Below are positions 24,234 through 36,500 of a DNA stretch of 64,000 nucleotides, piece by piece. The notes under the pieces were generated by a model. That model was not told the origin of the DNA and did not search any database. It saw only the letters and a list, made by a program, of their open reading frames with translations. Position 1 is the first letter of the stretch. Each line of letters opens with the position of its first letter. This DNA comes from Gordionus sp. m RMFG-2023 (Eukaryota; Nematomorpha; Gordioida; Chordodea; Parachordodidae), in the NCBI RefSeq assembly GCF_954871325.1, contig NC_088776.1, forward strand, positions 33,776,508-33,840,507. Direction: 5' to 3'. The position numbers were made by a program, and so were the translations under genes.

Positions 24234-25511
24234 CGTAGAAGCCTTTGATCTGGTTATATTTATATAAAGATATTTATGGTTTTACACTTTTTTTTTCTAT
24301 AAATTATTTTTTGTGAAAAATTTCAATTTATAATATTTTAAATTTTTTTTAACATACTTACATTTTGAAAATGAATGCTTACAATGAGATTCTACATAAT
24401 GAGGAAGGCGGAGTAAGTTTATATAGTAAATTTTAGCTCAAAATGATACCTAAAAAAATTTCCCAAGTGGCTAAGATATATTTTGATTTACTATAGATTA
24501 AAATCGGGCACTTTTGGTCACGCATCACCCCCCCCCCCCTCTATAGAAAATATAAAGTAAAATTTTGCGTTTGCATAATAGGGGAGAACGGTAAAAGGCA
24601 AACATCAATAAAATTAACTACTTGATACCTATTTACTAAATATTTGAAGGTAATTAGATTTCGATTCAATTTATCCTATATTCAATAATAATAAGTAGGG
24701 AATACGTCCAACATGGTCTAAGGTTCTCTGCAAAATTAAATGGCAAATTAAGAAAACACAATCTCAAGCGTTTATTTTCTAACTATTTGATACAAATTCT
24801 TAAATTTCAAATTTTGCAATCCACTTAATTCTCAGGTTATTCCAATATCAAACCACCTTTTTTTGGGGAAGCTCATACCTAAATTTTCTCAAACCGCAAA
24901 CTATCTTTAGAATACCCAAAGGAACCCGTGTATCACTAGCTGATTTTTTTAACCCTATCTTTATCAACATTATTAGATAATTGGATTTCAATACAATTAT
25001 AGGACGATCTTTTATCATTTAGTTATGTAATTCTAGAAAACCCAAAAAGATCTTTAAAAAATAAAATAAACATAAACTTTAACATTAAAAATAAAATTCT
25101 ACAATTTCTACAGTTATCTAGAATCTACTTTTAAAAATATTGATATTTTGCCTGATCGAAGTTAAGCTTATCAGCCAAAATATAAATGTAGGTTATATTA
25201 ATGGAGCCACCTGTTTGTCTTGTTCATCAAATAACACTGAACCTATAGAGCATACTTTGATATTTTAAGTAATAAACATCCATCATTATCCTCTTATTGT
25301 ATATCTCTTTAAACGTTACCTCTCCCCTTATCACCTATAGAAATAATGGAGTTAAACCTTTATATATTCATGATAACCTCAATTTATTTATCTATTTAAG
25401 CAATTAATAACTTTTTGTAAATAAAATATGATATTCCTGAGCCCGTGGGGTATATATTTTTTGATGCTAGACTTGATGTATTGTCTAAACCCAAAGATCG
25501 TGGCAGGCCTG
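24234..25511. other. Intergenic, one possible short exon
   Basis: No gene recognised apart from the exon-like piece at 24371-24412. A run of C lies at about 24526-24539. Confidence 0.4.
24371..24412 (+). CDS. Possible first coding exon, unknown protein
   Basis: ATG begins a 14-codon frame (MNAYNEILHNEEGG) that runs straight into GTAAGTTT, a textbook donor, in phase 0. I found no matching downstream exon and recognise no family. It may be chance, but the join of a start, an acidic peptide and a consensus donor is worth recording. Confidence 0.2.
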
Positions 25512-27766
25512 TAGACATGTGCGCCGCCGATCAAATACGCCGCCGCCGATGATTATTGACCACGCCGACGCCGCCGCCAAAAAAGTGTCGGCGCTCAACA
25601 CGCCGCGAGGCGTGATACATATTTTTTATTATTAAAAATAATTATTATTTTATATATTATTTATGAATTGTAACTAGAAGAAAAATAGTATTAAATATTT
25701 TTTGAATTACTAAAATGTGATTTTATTTTTTAAAATTAATTAATATTATTTGTTATAAATTAGATTTGTTGGCTCACTTTGGGCAGGTCTGTGACCAACT
25801 TGCTAGATAAGATAAGATTAGGATAGTAAAGCAGAAAAGGTATTGATATTATTATATATTTTATTCTTTTTATCTTAATTTTTATTTTAGCTGTTAAAAT
25901 ATTTAATTATTTTACAATAGAATATTTAAATAAAACTGATCTCATCCCTCATTTAGAATTTTTTATGGCATAATATTTTTATTATTAACTTTTTATTATG
26001 TAGAAATATGGCATTATTTCAGATACAAAAGATTTACCAGATAGAACAACACTTAGCCGGAGTGGATTAGATAATGTGTATTTATCAATGAAAGCATACA
26101 TATGTCAACAAATTAATATAGGTCATGTGGACCGACAAATATAGACGGCGAAATTATATTATCTTTACATTTCACGAAATAGATAATAATTTTAATATTG
26201 TATTATATACATTGGCGACACATCATGTCACTCAAAAACATATCGCTGAAACTATTCTTTCCGAGATAGAAAAAGTTGAAAATGAATTTGATTTAGGGTC
26301 CAAGAAAATTCAAATGGTTATGGATGCAGGACCCAATGTAAAGAAAAGTGTTCGTCTAGGAGAATATGACCATCATTAATGTTTGGGACATGGATTACAT
26401 AATCTCGTGAGATGGAATAAAAAAGTTAATAAAATAAAAAATCTCATTAAAAAAGTGAGAGAAATTATAATTTCCTTAAGATTCAAAAACTGCTGATTTT
26501 GAAAATATAAACGATATCGAAAATAGGAAATGTTTTGAATCGATATCATTTACACCGGATTTAGATTTGGATGATAATGATTTTTTTATGAAGATCTTTG
26601 GGTTTGATGATGATAGGGAATATCAAAAATCATATGAGAAAAAACCTTAAAATTAAATGTGCCTACATGTTGGCATAGTATTTTAATAATTTTGGAAAGT
26701 GTGACTGGCAATAACAAAAATCCTATAAATATTCTATTAAATAGAATGGAGAAACCGGATCTCAAATTATTTAACACCGATTGGGACTTGGTGCATGAAC
26801 TTTTAAATTTTCTTAGAACCTTTAAAAAAACTGAATTTTTATACGTCCAAAAAGGAGTTACTATTTAATTTATCCTTATTATTTCGTAGTGAAATTAAAT
26901 ATCATTTAATTGTAAAAGAATATGATAATCCTCCCATGCATCCCTTAAACAAAATATGATTACTAAATTTGATCATAGATTTCCAATGACCGATCTTCAG
27001 GTAGTATTTTAAAATATATAAATTATTTTTTTTATATTATTTCTCTGTTTTATTTTTTTACTTAGGTGTTAACACTTTTGGATCCTTATTTTCAATCTAT
27101 AAACATAGTAAATGAATATTTAAAGGAAAAAAATATTACTCTGGTGCAATTTTTATGTCAACACTCTACCTATCTATGGCCTAACACGGACGAATTAACC
27201 TAATGTGAAACGTCGGAAGTTGCTTCAAAATTCGATTATCTTACATTGGCTACGAAACATTCATCTATTCATAACAATATGAAACAACAAGACTATTTAA
27301 CTAGTTTAGAAAAAGAATGTTATTCATTATTTTCGCCTTATAATTTAGAGTTAAAGATTTCTTAGATTTTTGGAAGATAAGAGCATTGGATCTTCCTAAA
27401 CTTTCAATATTAGAAATGTCCTGTGCGTTCCAGCTACGAGCACACCCAGCGAGCGTGTATTATCCATAGCTGGCTCACTCTCAACTCTAAAAGATCATTT
27501 AATGTCTTATAAATCTAAATATTATATATGATAATTTTAACTTAATAAAATGATTAAATTAGTTATAAACATAATAAAGCATAAATTTTATTTTATAAGT
27601 GTTTCCAATGAATTTATAATTTGAATTTAAAAAAAATTTGAGTTAGAAAAATATTTGACGCCGCCGCCAATTTTTGTGGCGGCGTCTAAATCGATTCGCC
27701 GCCGCCAGCCGATCATTTTAAAAAAATAAACGCCGCCGCCGGTAATGCTGTCGGCGCACATGTCTA
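25512..27766 (+). mobile_element. hAT element, GC-rich-ended family (copy 1)
   Basis: 2255 bp, with ends TAGACATGTGCGCCGCCGA and TCGGCGCACATGTCTA as inverted repeats. Both terminal 150-bp stretches are packed with CGCCGCCG in otherwise AT-rich DNA. The middle carries a broken hAT transposase on the plus strand. The flanking octamers CAGGCCTG and CCTATTGG do not match, so no target duplication can be shown. Confidence 0.88.
26005..27530 (+). pseudogene. hAT transposase, broken (copy 1)
   Basis: An acceptor TTTTTATTATGTAG precedes AAATATGGCATTATTTCAGATAC. Recognisable blocks follow: DRTTLSRSGLDNVY, WTDKYRRRNYI, a segment ending AGPNVKKSVRLGEYDHH at about 26375, CW/PTCWHSIL (normally PTRWHSIL) at about 26665, a helical stretch NILLNRMEKPDLKLFN, and the C-terminal dimerisation block ending in CVPATSTPSERVLSIAG-like sequence at about 27430-27480. 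A short intron (GTAGTATTTT...TTTACTTAG, about 27001-27065) precedes GTGTTAACACTTTTGGATCC. Several frame changes and stops interrupt the gene. Closely related to the copy at 44604. Confidence 0.85.
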
Positions 27767-28530
27767 CCTATTGGTTCGGTTTTTAGAGGACTTATTTCCA
27801 AAACAATAGGCAGGAGAGAAACAAGGCTTCAATTTTTGGTTTCAACCCAATTAGGGAAAATATTTTACTCCTTATTTGTTTTTATCTCATCTTGCTGAAA
27901 ATTACTAATTCTCTGAACGCTTGTTATTGTCCCACTACCAACGTCTACATGACAGGATTTTCACTGGTACAAACCCCCTTTAAAACCTATGCCTACCCCC
28001 TTAAAAAAATTCACTTCTTTCGGCGGCTATGTTTCCCTATTTTTAATTTCACCTTTTTAATTATAATGATACTCTATCAGAAAATTTAAAAAGAATAACT
28101 TAAATTATTTTATCTCTACTACCAACTATCGACATTTTGTGAATATAAGGAGTTATTTTTTAGATAATAAATTCAATTAAAACCCCCATCATTTACAATG
28201 AATTCATTATTATAGCATTATGAGCTTGCTGAAAATATCTAAATCTTTTAAATTACATTGTAAGGATAGCAGAAAGATCTATTTGGAAAAAAATGTCTGA
28301 TTGTTTGCAATATATAGATTTGGTTGATGAACTGTATTTTAATAGATCTAAAATAAATGTATTAATTTTTACAGCAATAAATTTTGTCCTATTTGATCTC
28401 AAAATTTAATAGATAACCCCCCAAAAAATGTATCTTACCCCCATTAAAGCCGCCTACCCCCCTCAAAAAAATAGGATGCGAATAATCCTAACCTCCCCCC
28501 CCCCCATTTATGACGCTGCCCACTACCACT
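27767..28530. other. Intergenic, poly-C patches
   Basis: No gene recognised. A C-run at about 28493-28505 followed by TTATGACGCTGCCCACTAC resembles the end of a G-run-tipped element. Confidence 0.35.
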
Positions 28531-28705
28531 AATTATGGTCCATTTTGCTTAGATTCACATGAAAACATTCAACAAGGCGACCCCCATTTTATTTAATCTC
28601 GTTATAAATAACCCTTGAGATCTTAAACACAAATTTTTACTTCTATTTTAAAAGCGAGAATGCATTCCTTTTTTTCAAACGGAGTAGAGTAACGTGCAGT
28701 GGCGT
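28530..28705 (+). mobile_element. Short LINE reverse-transcriptase scrap
   Basis: The sequence at about 28565-28615 reads HENIQQGDP followed in another frame by ILFNLVINN, the QGDP-S-LFNL-I block of a LINE reverse transcriptase. It ends at the GTGGCGTAGACAAGGGGGG junction near 28697. Confidence 0.55.
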
Positions 28706-29119
28706 AGACAAGGGGGGGGGGTTTTAATTTTAAAAAAAAATTTAGATAGAAATTTTTTTTCTTATTGCGAATAATTTTATTTAAAATTTATAAATAAAAT
28801 TATATAAGATATGAAAATGAAATATATTTAAAAAAACAAATAAGAATTTTCAATTTTAAATGATAACATGGTTTAAAAATATATATTAAAAATTATATGC
28901 AAAATATTAAATAACAATAAAAATATATTGTAAAATATTAAATAACAATAAAATTATACTGTAAATTTTTTCAAGTATAGTTAAATTAGATATTTATAAA
29001 TTTAATAATAAAATTTATATTGTTAAACTAATTAGATTTTAAAAATTTTAATTAATTTTTAAATAAAAGATTGGTAAATATAATGAGAAAGTAAAGGTGA
29101 TAACTAATATGTTTGGGAT
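28706..29119. other. AT-rich, no gene recognised
   Basis: Begins with a G-run. Contains a short direct duplication of AAATATTAAATAACAATAAA around 28903-28960. Confidence 0.4.
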
Positions 29120-29630
29120 TAAAAATTTTAAACCTAGAATAGTTTCTAGATAGTCCAATCGCTTAAATATTGATGCATCTACGATTAAGGATTTTTATAA
29201 AATAAATATTTTTACTATCCTTATTGATACATTTTTATTTCAATTAAAGGAAAGATTTATTAGTCAAAATTTAATTCTAAACAGCTTTCATTTTCTTTTG
29301 CCGGTTGATTCTGAATACACTTGAAACGCGAGAGGATATTAAGTCTCAGAGTTTTATTCTGATGAATTATTAGGATCGTATGATAAGTTACTTTGTGATG
29401 TCGAATTTTGGTATAAAAATTTTGACAGAATAGAGTACTCTTTGATACAAAAAAATGCTTTGCAGGCCCTTTCCATTGTAATAGCACTTTAGATTCCCTG
29501 CCTAATATCAAAACATTGCTTTTTATTTTAGCTACCCACTAAATGAAATTTCTTCTTCAATTTTTAAAAGAATAAAACCCTATTTTAGAAATAGCACCGG
29601 TGAAAGACGTTTAAATGATTCGTAATATTA
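29120..29630 (+). pseudogene. hAT (ZMYM1-like) transposase C-terminal fragment
   Basis: Reads PRIVSRQSNRLNIDASTIKDFY, then FLFQLKERF, LLPVDSE, ELLGSYDKLLCDVEFWYKNF, NALQAL and, after frame changes, IFKRIKPYFRNSTGERRL. This is the order of the C-terminal half of ZMYM1-type hAT proteins (PRIVGRQ-HR-N ... EERL). Several stops and frame shifts. No ends recognised. Confidence 0.75.
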
Positions 29631-29844
29631 AATATTTATAAGATTCTTCTAGATAAAAATTTGATTCTAGATAAATGAGTCAAATCTCAGAGAAAAATAC
29701 ACCTCTCTTTATAAATTCAAATCATAAAATTGCTATATTATTATAACATATTTTATATTCAACAAGTAATTATAATGTATTCTTAGTCATAATATTTATA
29801 TATTATACTATTTTTAATAAAAATATTGTATTTGCAATAAGAAT

Positions 29845-30147
29845 TAGAGATCTGTATCGGGCCTAATTTTTCAAGCCCGGCCCGAAATTATTTTAAAAAT
29901 GTTTTGTCGGCCTGGCCTGTATTTATTTAAATATGGAAATTCATTTTTATAATTACTCAAAATAAAAGATGTCTAGTTTTTATATATAAAATCAAATATT
30001 TATATTTTACATAAAAAATTTAACATAAAATTGATATATTTAGATATATTTAAAAAAAAAAAATTCCAAAACCCGATCCAACCCGACCCGAATTTTTTTA
30101 AAAAATATTAGGCCCGAACCCGATTTTCCTACTTTTGCAGATCTCTA
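29845..30147. mobile_element. 303-bp MITE, TAGAGATCTG ends
   Basis: Inverted ends TAGAGATCTG and CAGATCTCTA lie between perfect 8-bp duplications ATAAGAAT (29837-29844 and 30148-30155). Next to the ends are GC-rich opposed segments (GGGCC...GCCCGGCCCGAA and CCCGACCCGAA...GGCCCGAA). Non-coding. The size of the duplication points to hAT. Related ends occur at 11371 and 51495. Confidence 0.9.
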
Positions 30148-30653
30148 ATAAGAATTATTAATGTTCTATTAATATACTCATTTGTTATCATTAAAATAAT
30201 ACATAGTTAAATAAAGGGGTGTTATTTATACTAATGTATTTTAATAATAAATAAAATCTATAATGAAATTCTCTGCAAAATTTTGTTATATGCAAAAATT
30301 TAATTAAAATAATTATTTTAACATAGAATAAGATATATTGAGTGTCATAAAAAATGGGAGTTTTTTTTTTGGGGGGGGGGGGCGATTTTATTAACATTGA
30401 TAAAATTTTCAGAATAATGCTTTCAGTCGCGTAATAATCATAAATTTGGTCAAAATTTGTTACTAATATTTTTTTTCATTTATGTTGGCTACTATAGTGA
30501 TTGGCGAATTTTTAAAATATGGTTTGGAAAAAATTTTTAAACTCCCCCCCCCTTTATGGGTTCAATCCAGGCTACTGGTAACGTGTTTCTTTTTTTAATT
30601 CTCAAAAAGTTAATTATATCATTTGAAATATGGGCAATGTTTATGGCTGAATG
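30148..30653. other. Intergenic, homopolymer-rich
   Basis: A T-run and G-run at about 30360-30383 and a C-run at 30543-30552. Nothing else recognised. Confidence 0.4.
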
Positions 30654-30867
30654 TAGTGTTGTTAAAAGGCTTGATTAAAATTATTTTTAAAAACTTTTAT
30701 CAAGATTTTGGCCAAAATATTATTAGGTAAATCGAAATTTCGGCAATAGATGCTCCAACCTTTCCGCAAACTGTGGGGAGAATCTTCAAGCTTGGATAAT
30801 TTACTTTTGGCTAAAATTTTGAGCTAGTCACTTAAAATCGGCGAAATCAAGCCGTTTAATAACTCTA
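30654..30867. mobile_element. 214-bp MITE, TAGTGTTGTTAAA family
   Basis: The left end TAGTGTTGTTAAAAGGCTTG pairs with the right end CAAGCCGTTTAATAACTCTA. Flanking octamers GCTGAATG and GCTTTATG agree at 6 of 8 positions. Related copies or pieces occur at 40722, 49408 and 49600. hAT-type by end and duplication size. Confidence 0.8.
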
Positions 30868-31096
30868 GCTTTATGTGACTCGTTAGATATTTTAAAATCC
30901 TTTTTTTTGTTGCAGATATAACAAAAAAATCAAAATTTTAGCCACTCTATTTTTTAAAATAATTCTATTTTTTTTAAACATTACAAATATATTCAATTTT
31001 TGATTATAAAATTATATATAAAATCATAATATAACCAAAACCAAAAATGATTGATCATCACAAAATTCAATATTAAATTATTTACATAGAATATTA

Positions 31097-31560
31097 TAAA
31101 TGATACATCCAAATGTAAAGTTAGATTGTGATGCAATTATGACATCATGGTGCAAATCTTGAGCGTCACATCAAAAAAAATCATCCTCTAAAACTCGCTA
31201 AAATAAACAAAATATCACAAGTCAAAAGAAATAAAAAAGATTAGGATGTAAAACAACAGATTCTTGAAGTATTTATAGAATAAAGATGGCATAAACAAAA
31301 TCTATAAGAAATATCAGAGAATATTTTAGCTATTCTAAAGAACCCCACCTGAGTAAAGAAATGAATATCTTACACTAATGGCAAGATCAGAGTATTCAAT
31401 ACATCAAATTATATAAACTGTCTTATGTTGTATTGGCAGTGCTGACTACTCATGTTAGTGGAAAGAGATGCTTTTAACAATAAAATTTATACTTTCTCCA
31501 TATAGATGTAATTCAACTAAAGTACAAAATATTTTAATTGCACAGCTCTATACTATTTTT
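31097..31560 (+). pseudogene. hAT transposase remnant
   Basis: Starts MIHPNVKLDCDAIMTSWCKS and continues with a lysine-rich BED-like stretch. It ends in a degraded dimerisation block: KLYKLSYVVLAVLTTHVSGKRCF, where intact elements have VLAVPATQVSVERxFS. Several stops. Most of the catalytic core is missing between the two parts. Confidence 0.6.
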
Positions 31561-32544
31561 TAAATAAATAATGTTCAATATTGAAATTAACTGATATAAA
31601 ATAAAAAAATTAATGAATGTGTGCATATAAAAGGGTTCAAAACAGATTTTAGAAATTCATGCAGAATAGATATTATTATTTTTTACAAACCAAATCGGAA
31701 TCATTAATTTTATCTGAACAGAAATTCATTTTGGATATCTGATAAAATCTGATTTGAGAATGATTACAATATATAAATTTTACTCTCAAGTAGGATTAAG
31801 CAATTGTTTAGTAAGGTAAAACTAATACTGAATGTGCTCCTACACTTATAAACACATAAGGCCCAACATTGATTTTATATGGGAAGGGTCCCAACCAAGG
31901 TAGAAGGTTATTGAGGCATTCCCTGCCAAGATTATACTAAGGGGTTTCCATTTTTCAATTTTTTCTCCTATAATTTACTCATTTTATATTTAAATGTAAA
32001 AATTAAATAAAAAAATTAAATGTACATAACATCTTTTGAGTTAACCCAAAATGTGCAATCAGAAACAAAAATTTTGGAAAAATACTTATAATTTTATTTT
32101 TCTGTTTTTTTCCAGTGAATTGGCAATGACAGCAAAATAATAATTTATTATAAATAAAGAAGATTCTATGGTAAAATTAATTTTTTTAAAAATACAACCA
32201 GGATAATTCACATATTTTTTTAAATATAATATAAAAATTTGTTTTTTAACTTATCTAAAACATAAAAATTTATATATTTGTTTTTTAACTTATCTAAAAC
32301 ATAAAAATTTATATATCATTTTAAAATCCCAATTACACACAGATAACTAAGAAATCAACTCAAGATAAATGAGCAGTTTATTAAATATTTATATATTTAG
32401 AATTGGTACTTTTTGCTCAAATTACAAATGCATTGTATATATTTACATAATAAATAAAATATTTAATTATTTATTGTAATAATCTGTTAGAAATTTTGTG
32501 AATCTAAAAAAAAATTTATTCATACATTATAAAATAAAAACAAT
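31561..32544. other. Flank downstream of TYW3
   Basis: No coding region recognised. It holds a 39-bp direct duplication (about 32240-32317). Confidence 0.45.
32240..32317. repeat. 39-bp tandem duplication
   Basis: Two copies of TGTTTTTTAACTTATCTAAA followed by ACATAAAAATTTATATAT, almost identical and therefore recent. Confidence 0.8.
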
Positions 32545-33251
32545 TTACTTGTATAATTTATCATTATTTTTTTTCAATGCTTCATTTAAAATATCAACAA
32601 TGTATTTAACATACTGTAAAAAATATATTTGACAAATTACATAAAATAACTCAAAAACTTCATTAGACACAAGTTGGTAATTTAATGGAACATGTATACT
32701 TGAGGTGTTCCTGATTGCCAGATTAATTTTTTTGCTTTTTCCTATAACCAAGCCAGAATTTTTAAATCCTTCATTTAAAACAACAGACAACTAAAGTAAG
32801 TTTACTCTATATATCATTGAACAAGAATATACCAATTGTGATGCTTTTTCTAAATTCCTACATTGTATATGAAGAATAAATGGTTCAAATGATATAGAAA
32901 AATCACCATCAGTAACTAATTCCTCAATCTTTTTTTAAAATAAAGTTTCTAAAAATTAGATATAATACGATTTTATCTGAGGGTGTCGGATCGTGATAGG
33001 AGTTGATTAAACGACCTTGTTTTCCACTAGACTATCTAAACATAATTATATTATAAAAAAGATGTAAAAACATTATTTGTTATGCTAATTCTCCCTGAAC
33101 AAGATGAAGTTGTATAATAATCTGAAAGACTATTAATAAGAACTATAAGATCACAAATATTTCTGTCAATGGATCCCTTTATACTATTATCAGCATGAAA
33201 GAAGGTGGATAGTCGTTGCCGATTAAAATTATCATTTATTACATTTTCCAT
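32545..33251 (-). CDS. TYW3: tRNA wybutosine-synthesizing protein 3, complete 4-exon gene
   Basis: TYW3 is the S-adenosylmethionine-dependent methyltransferase that methylates the wybutosine precursor at G37 of tRNA-Phe. Exons: 33251..33072, 33031..32969, 32928..32833 and 32790..32545. Introns of 40, 40 and 42 nt are all GT-AG and phase 0. The 194-residue product shows SIKGSIDRNI, YYTTSSCSGRIS (residues 45-56, the family signature), YHDP (about 72-75), ISFEPFILHIQCRNLE (about 93-108) and GFKNSGLVIGKSKKINLAIR (about 121-140), in the order of human TYW3. It is shorter than the human protein (259 aa), mainly at the C-terminus. No frame damage. The ATG at 33251 is chosen because the N-terminus then matches the family length before KGSID. 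Confidence 0.93.
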
Positions 33252-33559
33252 TTACGTGAATTCAGATAAAAAAATAAACATAGATGGCGTATATTCATAT
33301 CATATGAATTTTAAATATTCCTTTAAACAATTAATCAAATAAATCTATCCATACAATTACAATGTAAATATTCCATTCACTTTTAATTTACATATTATTT
33401 ATAAATATTGTTGAGATGATATATTATTACTAAATAAAATATTTCAGCATAAGTTAAGTATACATAAAATAATTTTATGGGCTTGGGAAATTTTTTAAAT
33501 ATTATAGCGGGCTTGGTTATTTTTAAAAAAAAAGAGACGTATTAAATAAAAAGGTTAAA

Positions 33560-36500
33560 ATTATACTATGCCTAACGAAGACTCGAAGAAGATATTTCAG
33601 AAGACAAACGAAGAAACATCAACATCTACTCAATTCTATATTCCAGAATTCGTCAAAGAAGAAGTGAATATTCAGCACTATTTATATAATTTACAACTCA
33701 TCTTTAAAGTAAAAAATATTGTTGATCAAAATAAAAAAAAAAGATTTGTTATTAGCGTACTGATAATTTAATTAAAATAAAAAATTTTTACTGCCCAAAT
33801 AATTTAGAGAGCATTAATTATATAACTTTACTTGATAGTTTAAAGAAAATATTTAAGGATATCTCTAGTATTTTCCTACATCACAATAATTTTATACTCT
33901 AAAAAGAGACGGTAAAACTATTATCGATTTTTCGATCAAATTGAAAAGTACTTGCTCTTTATGTAATTTTAAATCACCTGTTGATGAACCTTTAAGAGAT
34001 ATTTTTATCAGGAGTAGGGTTGCCTGAGTTGGATAAATACCGAAGGCAATATCACTGTTGAAGATATCGTGCGTTTAGCGGTCTCGCTGTCTTCATTGGA
34101 GAAGGAAACACAGGCAGAAGATAACAAAATAATAAAACATAAGCCTACGCAAGATTCCAAAAATACTTATTTTAGGAATAATAATTATAATAAGGTTAAT
34201 ATTCAATAATAATAATTATTATAATGTTATCAAATTCAACCATAATAATTATAATCTTAATAATTATAAATCAAGCTTTAAACCTAATTTCAGTCAAAAA
34301 AAAGTCATATGCTTTCGATGCGGAAAAGCAAACCACTAACAATAGAGTGTAGAATGCATGCCATACGAGTAATTCTACCATGGACACCTCGCCTGTTATT
34401 TGCTAATAAAGCTACCATCGATGCGAAGATAAATGGGTGCAGTTTACTATGGAATTTTATACCGGTGCTGAAAGTAATGTGATAGATGATGTTACTGGAA
34501 CCGCATAGGCAAACCATCATTATCGCCTGCATATAGACTAGTGGGATATAATCATATCAAAATCGACGTGTTGGGTAAATGTTTAGTTGAAGTAAAGAAT
34601 ATTTCAAAGTTTTTACCTATTTGGGTAGTTAAAGGTGAGAATTTTCTTATTTTTGGAGCCCTTATGAAAAGAATTTGATATAAAACTTTCGGAAGAAGTT
34701 TGGATTAATGATATAAATATGAATTTTTCTAGTTTAAATGCTATTGTTTCAAAATTTCCGCAAGTTTTTAAAAAAAATTAGGACAAATAAAATTACAGGA
34801 AGTCGTTATCAAGATACAATTGAACACATTGCCAATCGCGTTACCAGCAAGAAGAATTCCATTTCCGTTGCGTCGAACCGTTGAAGCTGAGTTAGATAGA
34901 CTTTTAGACGAAGGCGTTATCGAGAAGGTGGATCCAACAACAACTCCAATCATTTGGACTACGCCAACGATTAATAACAAATAAATCCGTTGCCGTGCGG
35001 ATATGCGGAGAATTTTGTATAACAATCAATAACTATTTTGCAATAGATAACGATTTACTACCAAATTTTGTTGTCCTGACAAATAGGATTGCGGGTGGTA
35101 TATTTCAATGATAGATTTAAGAGATGAATTTTTATAATTCGGAGTTAGTCTAGAATGTAGGGACCTTTTAGTAATTTCGACTCATGTCGGTTATTACCGA
35201 TACCAAAGAATTTCTTTTGGGTTGACTACCGTTCCGATAATATTTCAACCTTTATACAAAACCTATTAAAGGTAATTCCTATGGTAGGATTTGATAAGGC
35301 TGGACTGACAACGACAACCGATAAAATTAAAAGTGGAGAAAAATCAGTTACTTAGGTCATGTTATTGACGAATTCGGAATTTACCCTACAGAAGATAAGA
35401 TTAATGCCATAAAAAATTGTAAAACACCATCAAATGTTAAAGAATTATGTTCTTTTCTTGGAATAATGAATTACCATGACTCTTTTATAAAAAAAATTTA
35501 CATCCTATTTGTGCACTTTTATACCGACTAACGTGTAAAAATGTTAGTTGGTTTTGGTCAGGAAAATGAGATATTTAATAGAGTTATAAAATATTATCAA
35601 AAGAAGATACAATAATTCCTTATTCAGCCAATATTCCTGTCGTGATTTCTTGTGATGCTTCCAAAGATGGTATAGGAGCTGTTATTGTACACCAATTTTA
35701 TACTGGCCAGAATAAACCGTTGCTTACGCATCGAGGATACTTTCGGCGGCTGAAAAGTATTAACCACCATTGATCGGGAAGCTTCGGCGATCATGTTCAC
35801 TATTGAGAAGTTTCATCAATATATTTATGAAAAACATTTTATTTTGGTTACAGATCATAAATCTTTAAAATATATCTTAGGTGATAAGAGACCTAAATAA
35901 AATAACAAATAACCGTTTAATACGGTTGGCGACGAAGCTATTAAATTACGTCTATGAGATAATTATAGACCTGGTAATCAAAACAAATGCCAAAGCTCTG
36001 TCCTGTTTGGGAGTAGGGAGAAAAATCTAATGAAGTTAATATTGAAAAAAAAATGAACCCTTTACTCTCAACCCTTTCCTCACAAAAATATAACTTATCA
36101 ATCCAAAATAATCCTTTTAATAATATTAAATAAATAAATAAACATTACTACAATTCCACTTTATTCATGTATATATAACATATATACATATTAAATCTTC
36201 CCCAATCAATCCCGTCTTCATCCAATATCTTCACTCCAAATAGCAAACAAAGAAACTTTTTAAAAACAATCCATGTGATAATTTCGTTTTCCTCCCATCC
36301 ACCAGGAAAACTAATTTCCCTGTCAGAAAATAACTGACATTTGATGTATTATATTAAATTTATTTCTTCTTTTTTTCAACAGCTACAACAGTTACAAAAA
36401 AATTCGAAAATGAAATTAGAGAATTAAAAATTAATTTATTATAATATTTATCTTTCACTCGCCGTAAAATTGTAAGTGAAACAAACAATGATATGAATCT

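Noticed and set aside
32975-33045. TAGTCTAGTGG plus GATCCGACACC on the minus strand, resembling tRNA A and B boxes
   Set aside because: This is TYW3 exon 2 (SSGKQGRLINSYHDPTPSDK), with matching phases and family residues, and it does not fold as a tRNA.
34305-35025. Minus-strand open frames of 75 and 85 codons
   Set aside because: Antisense shadows of the plus-strand Ty3/gypsy fossil.
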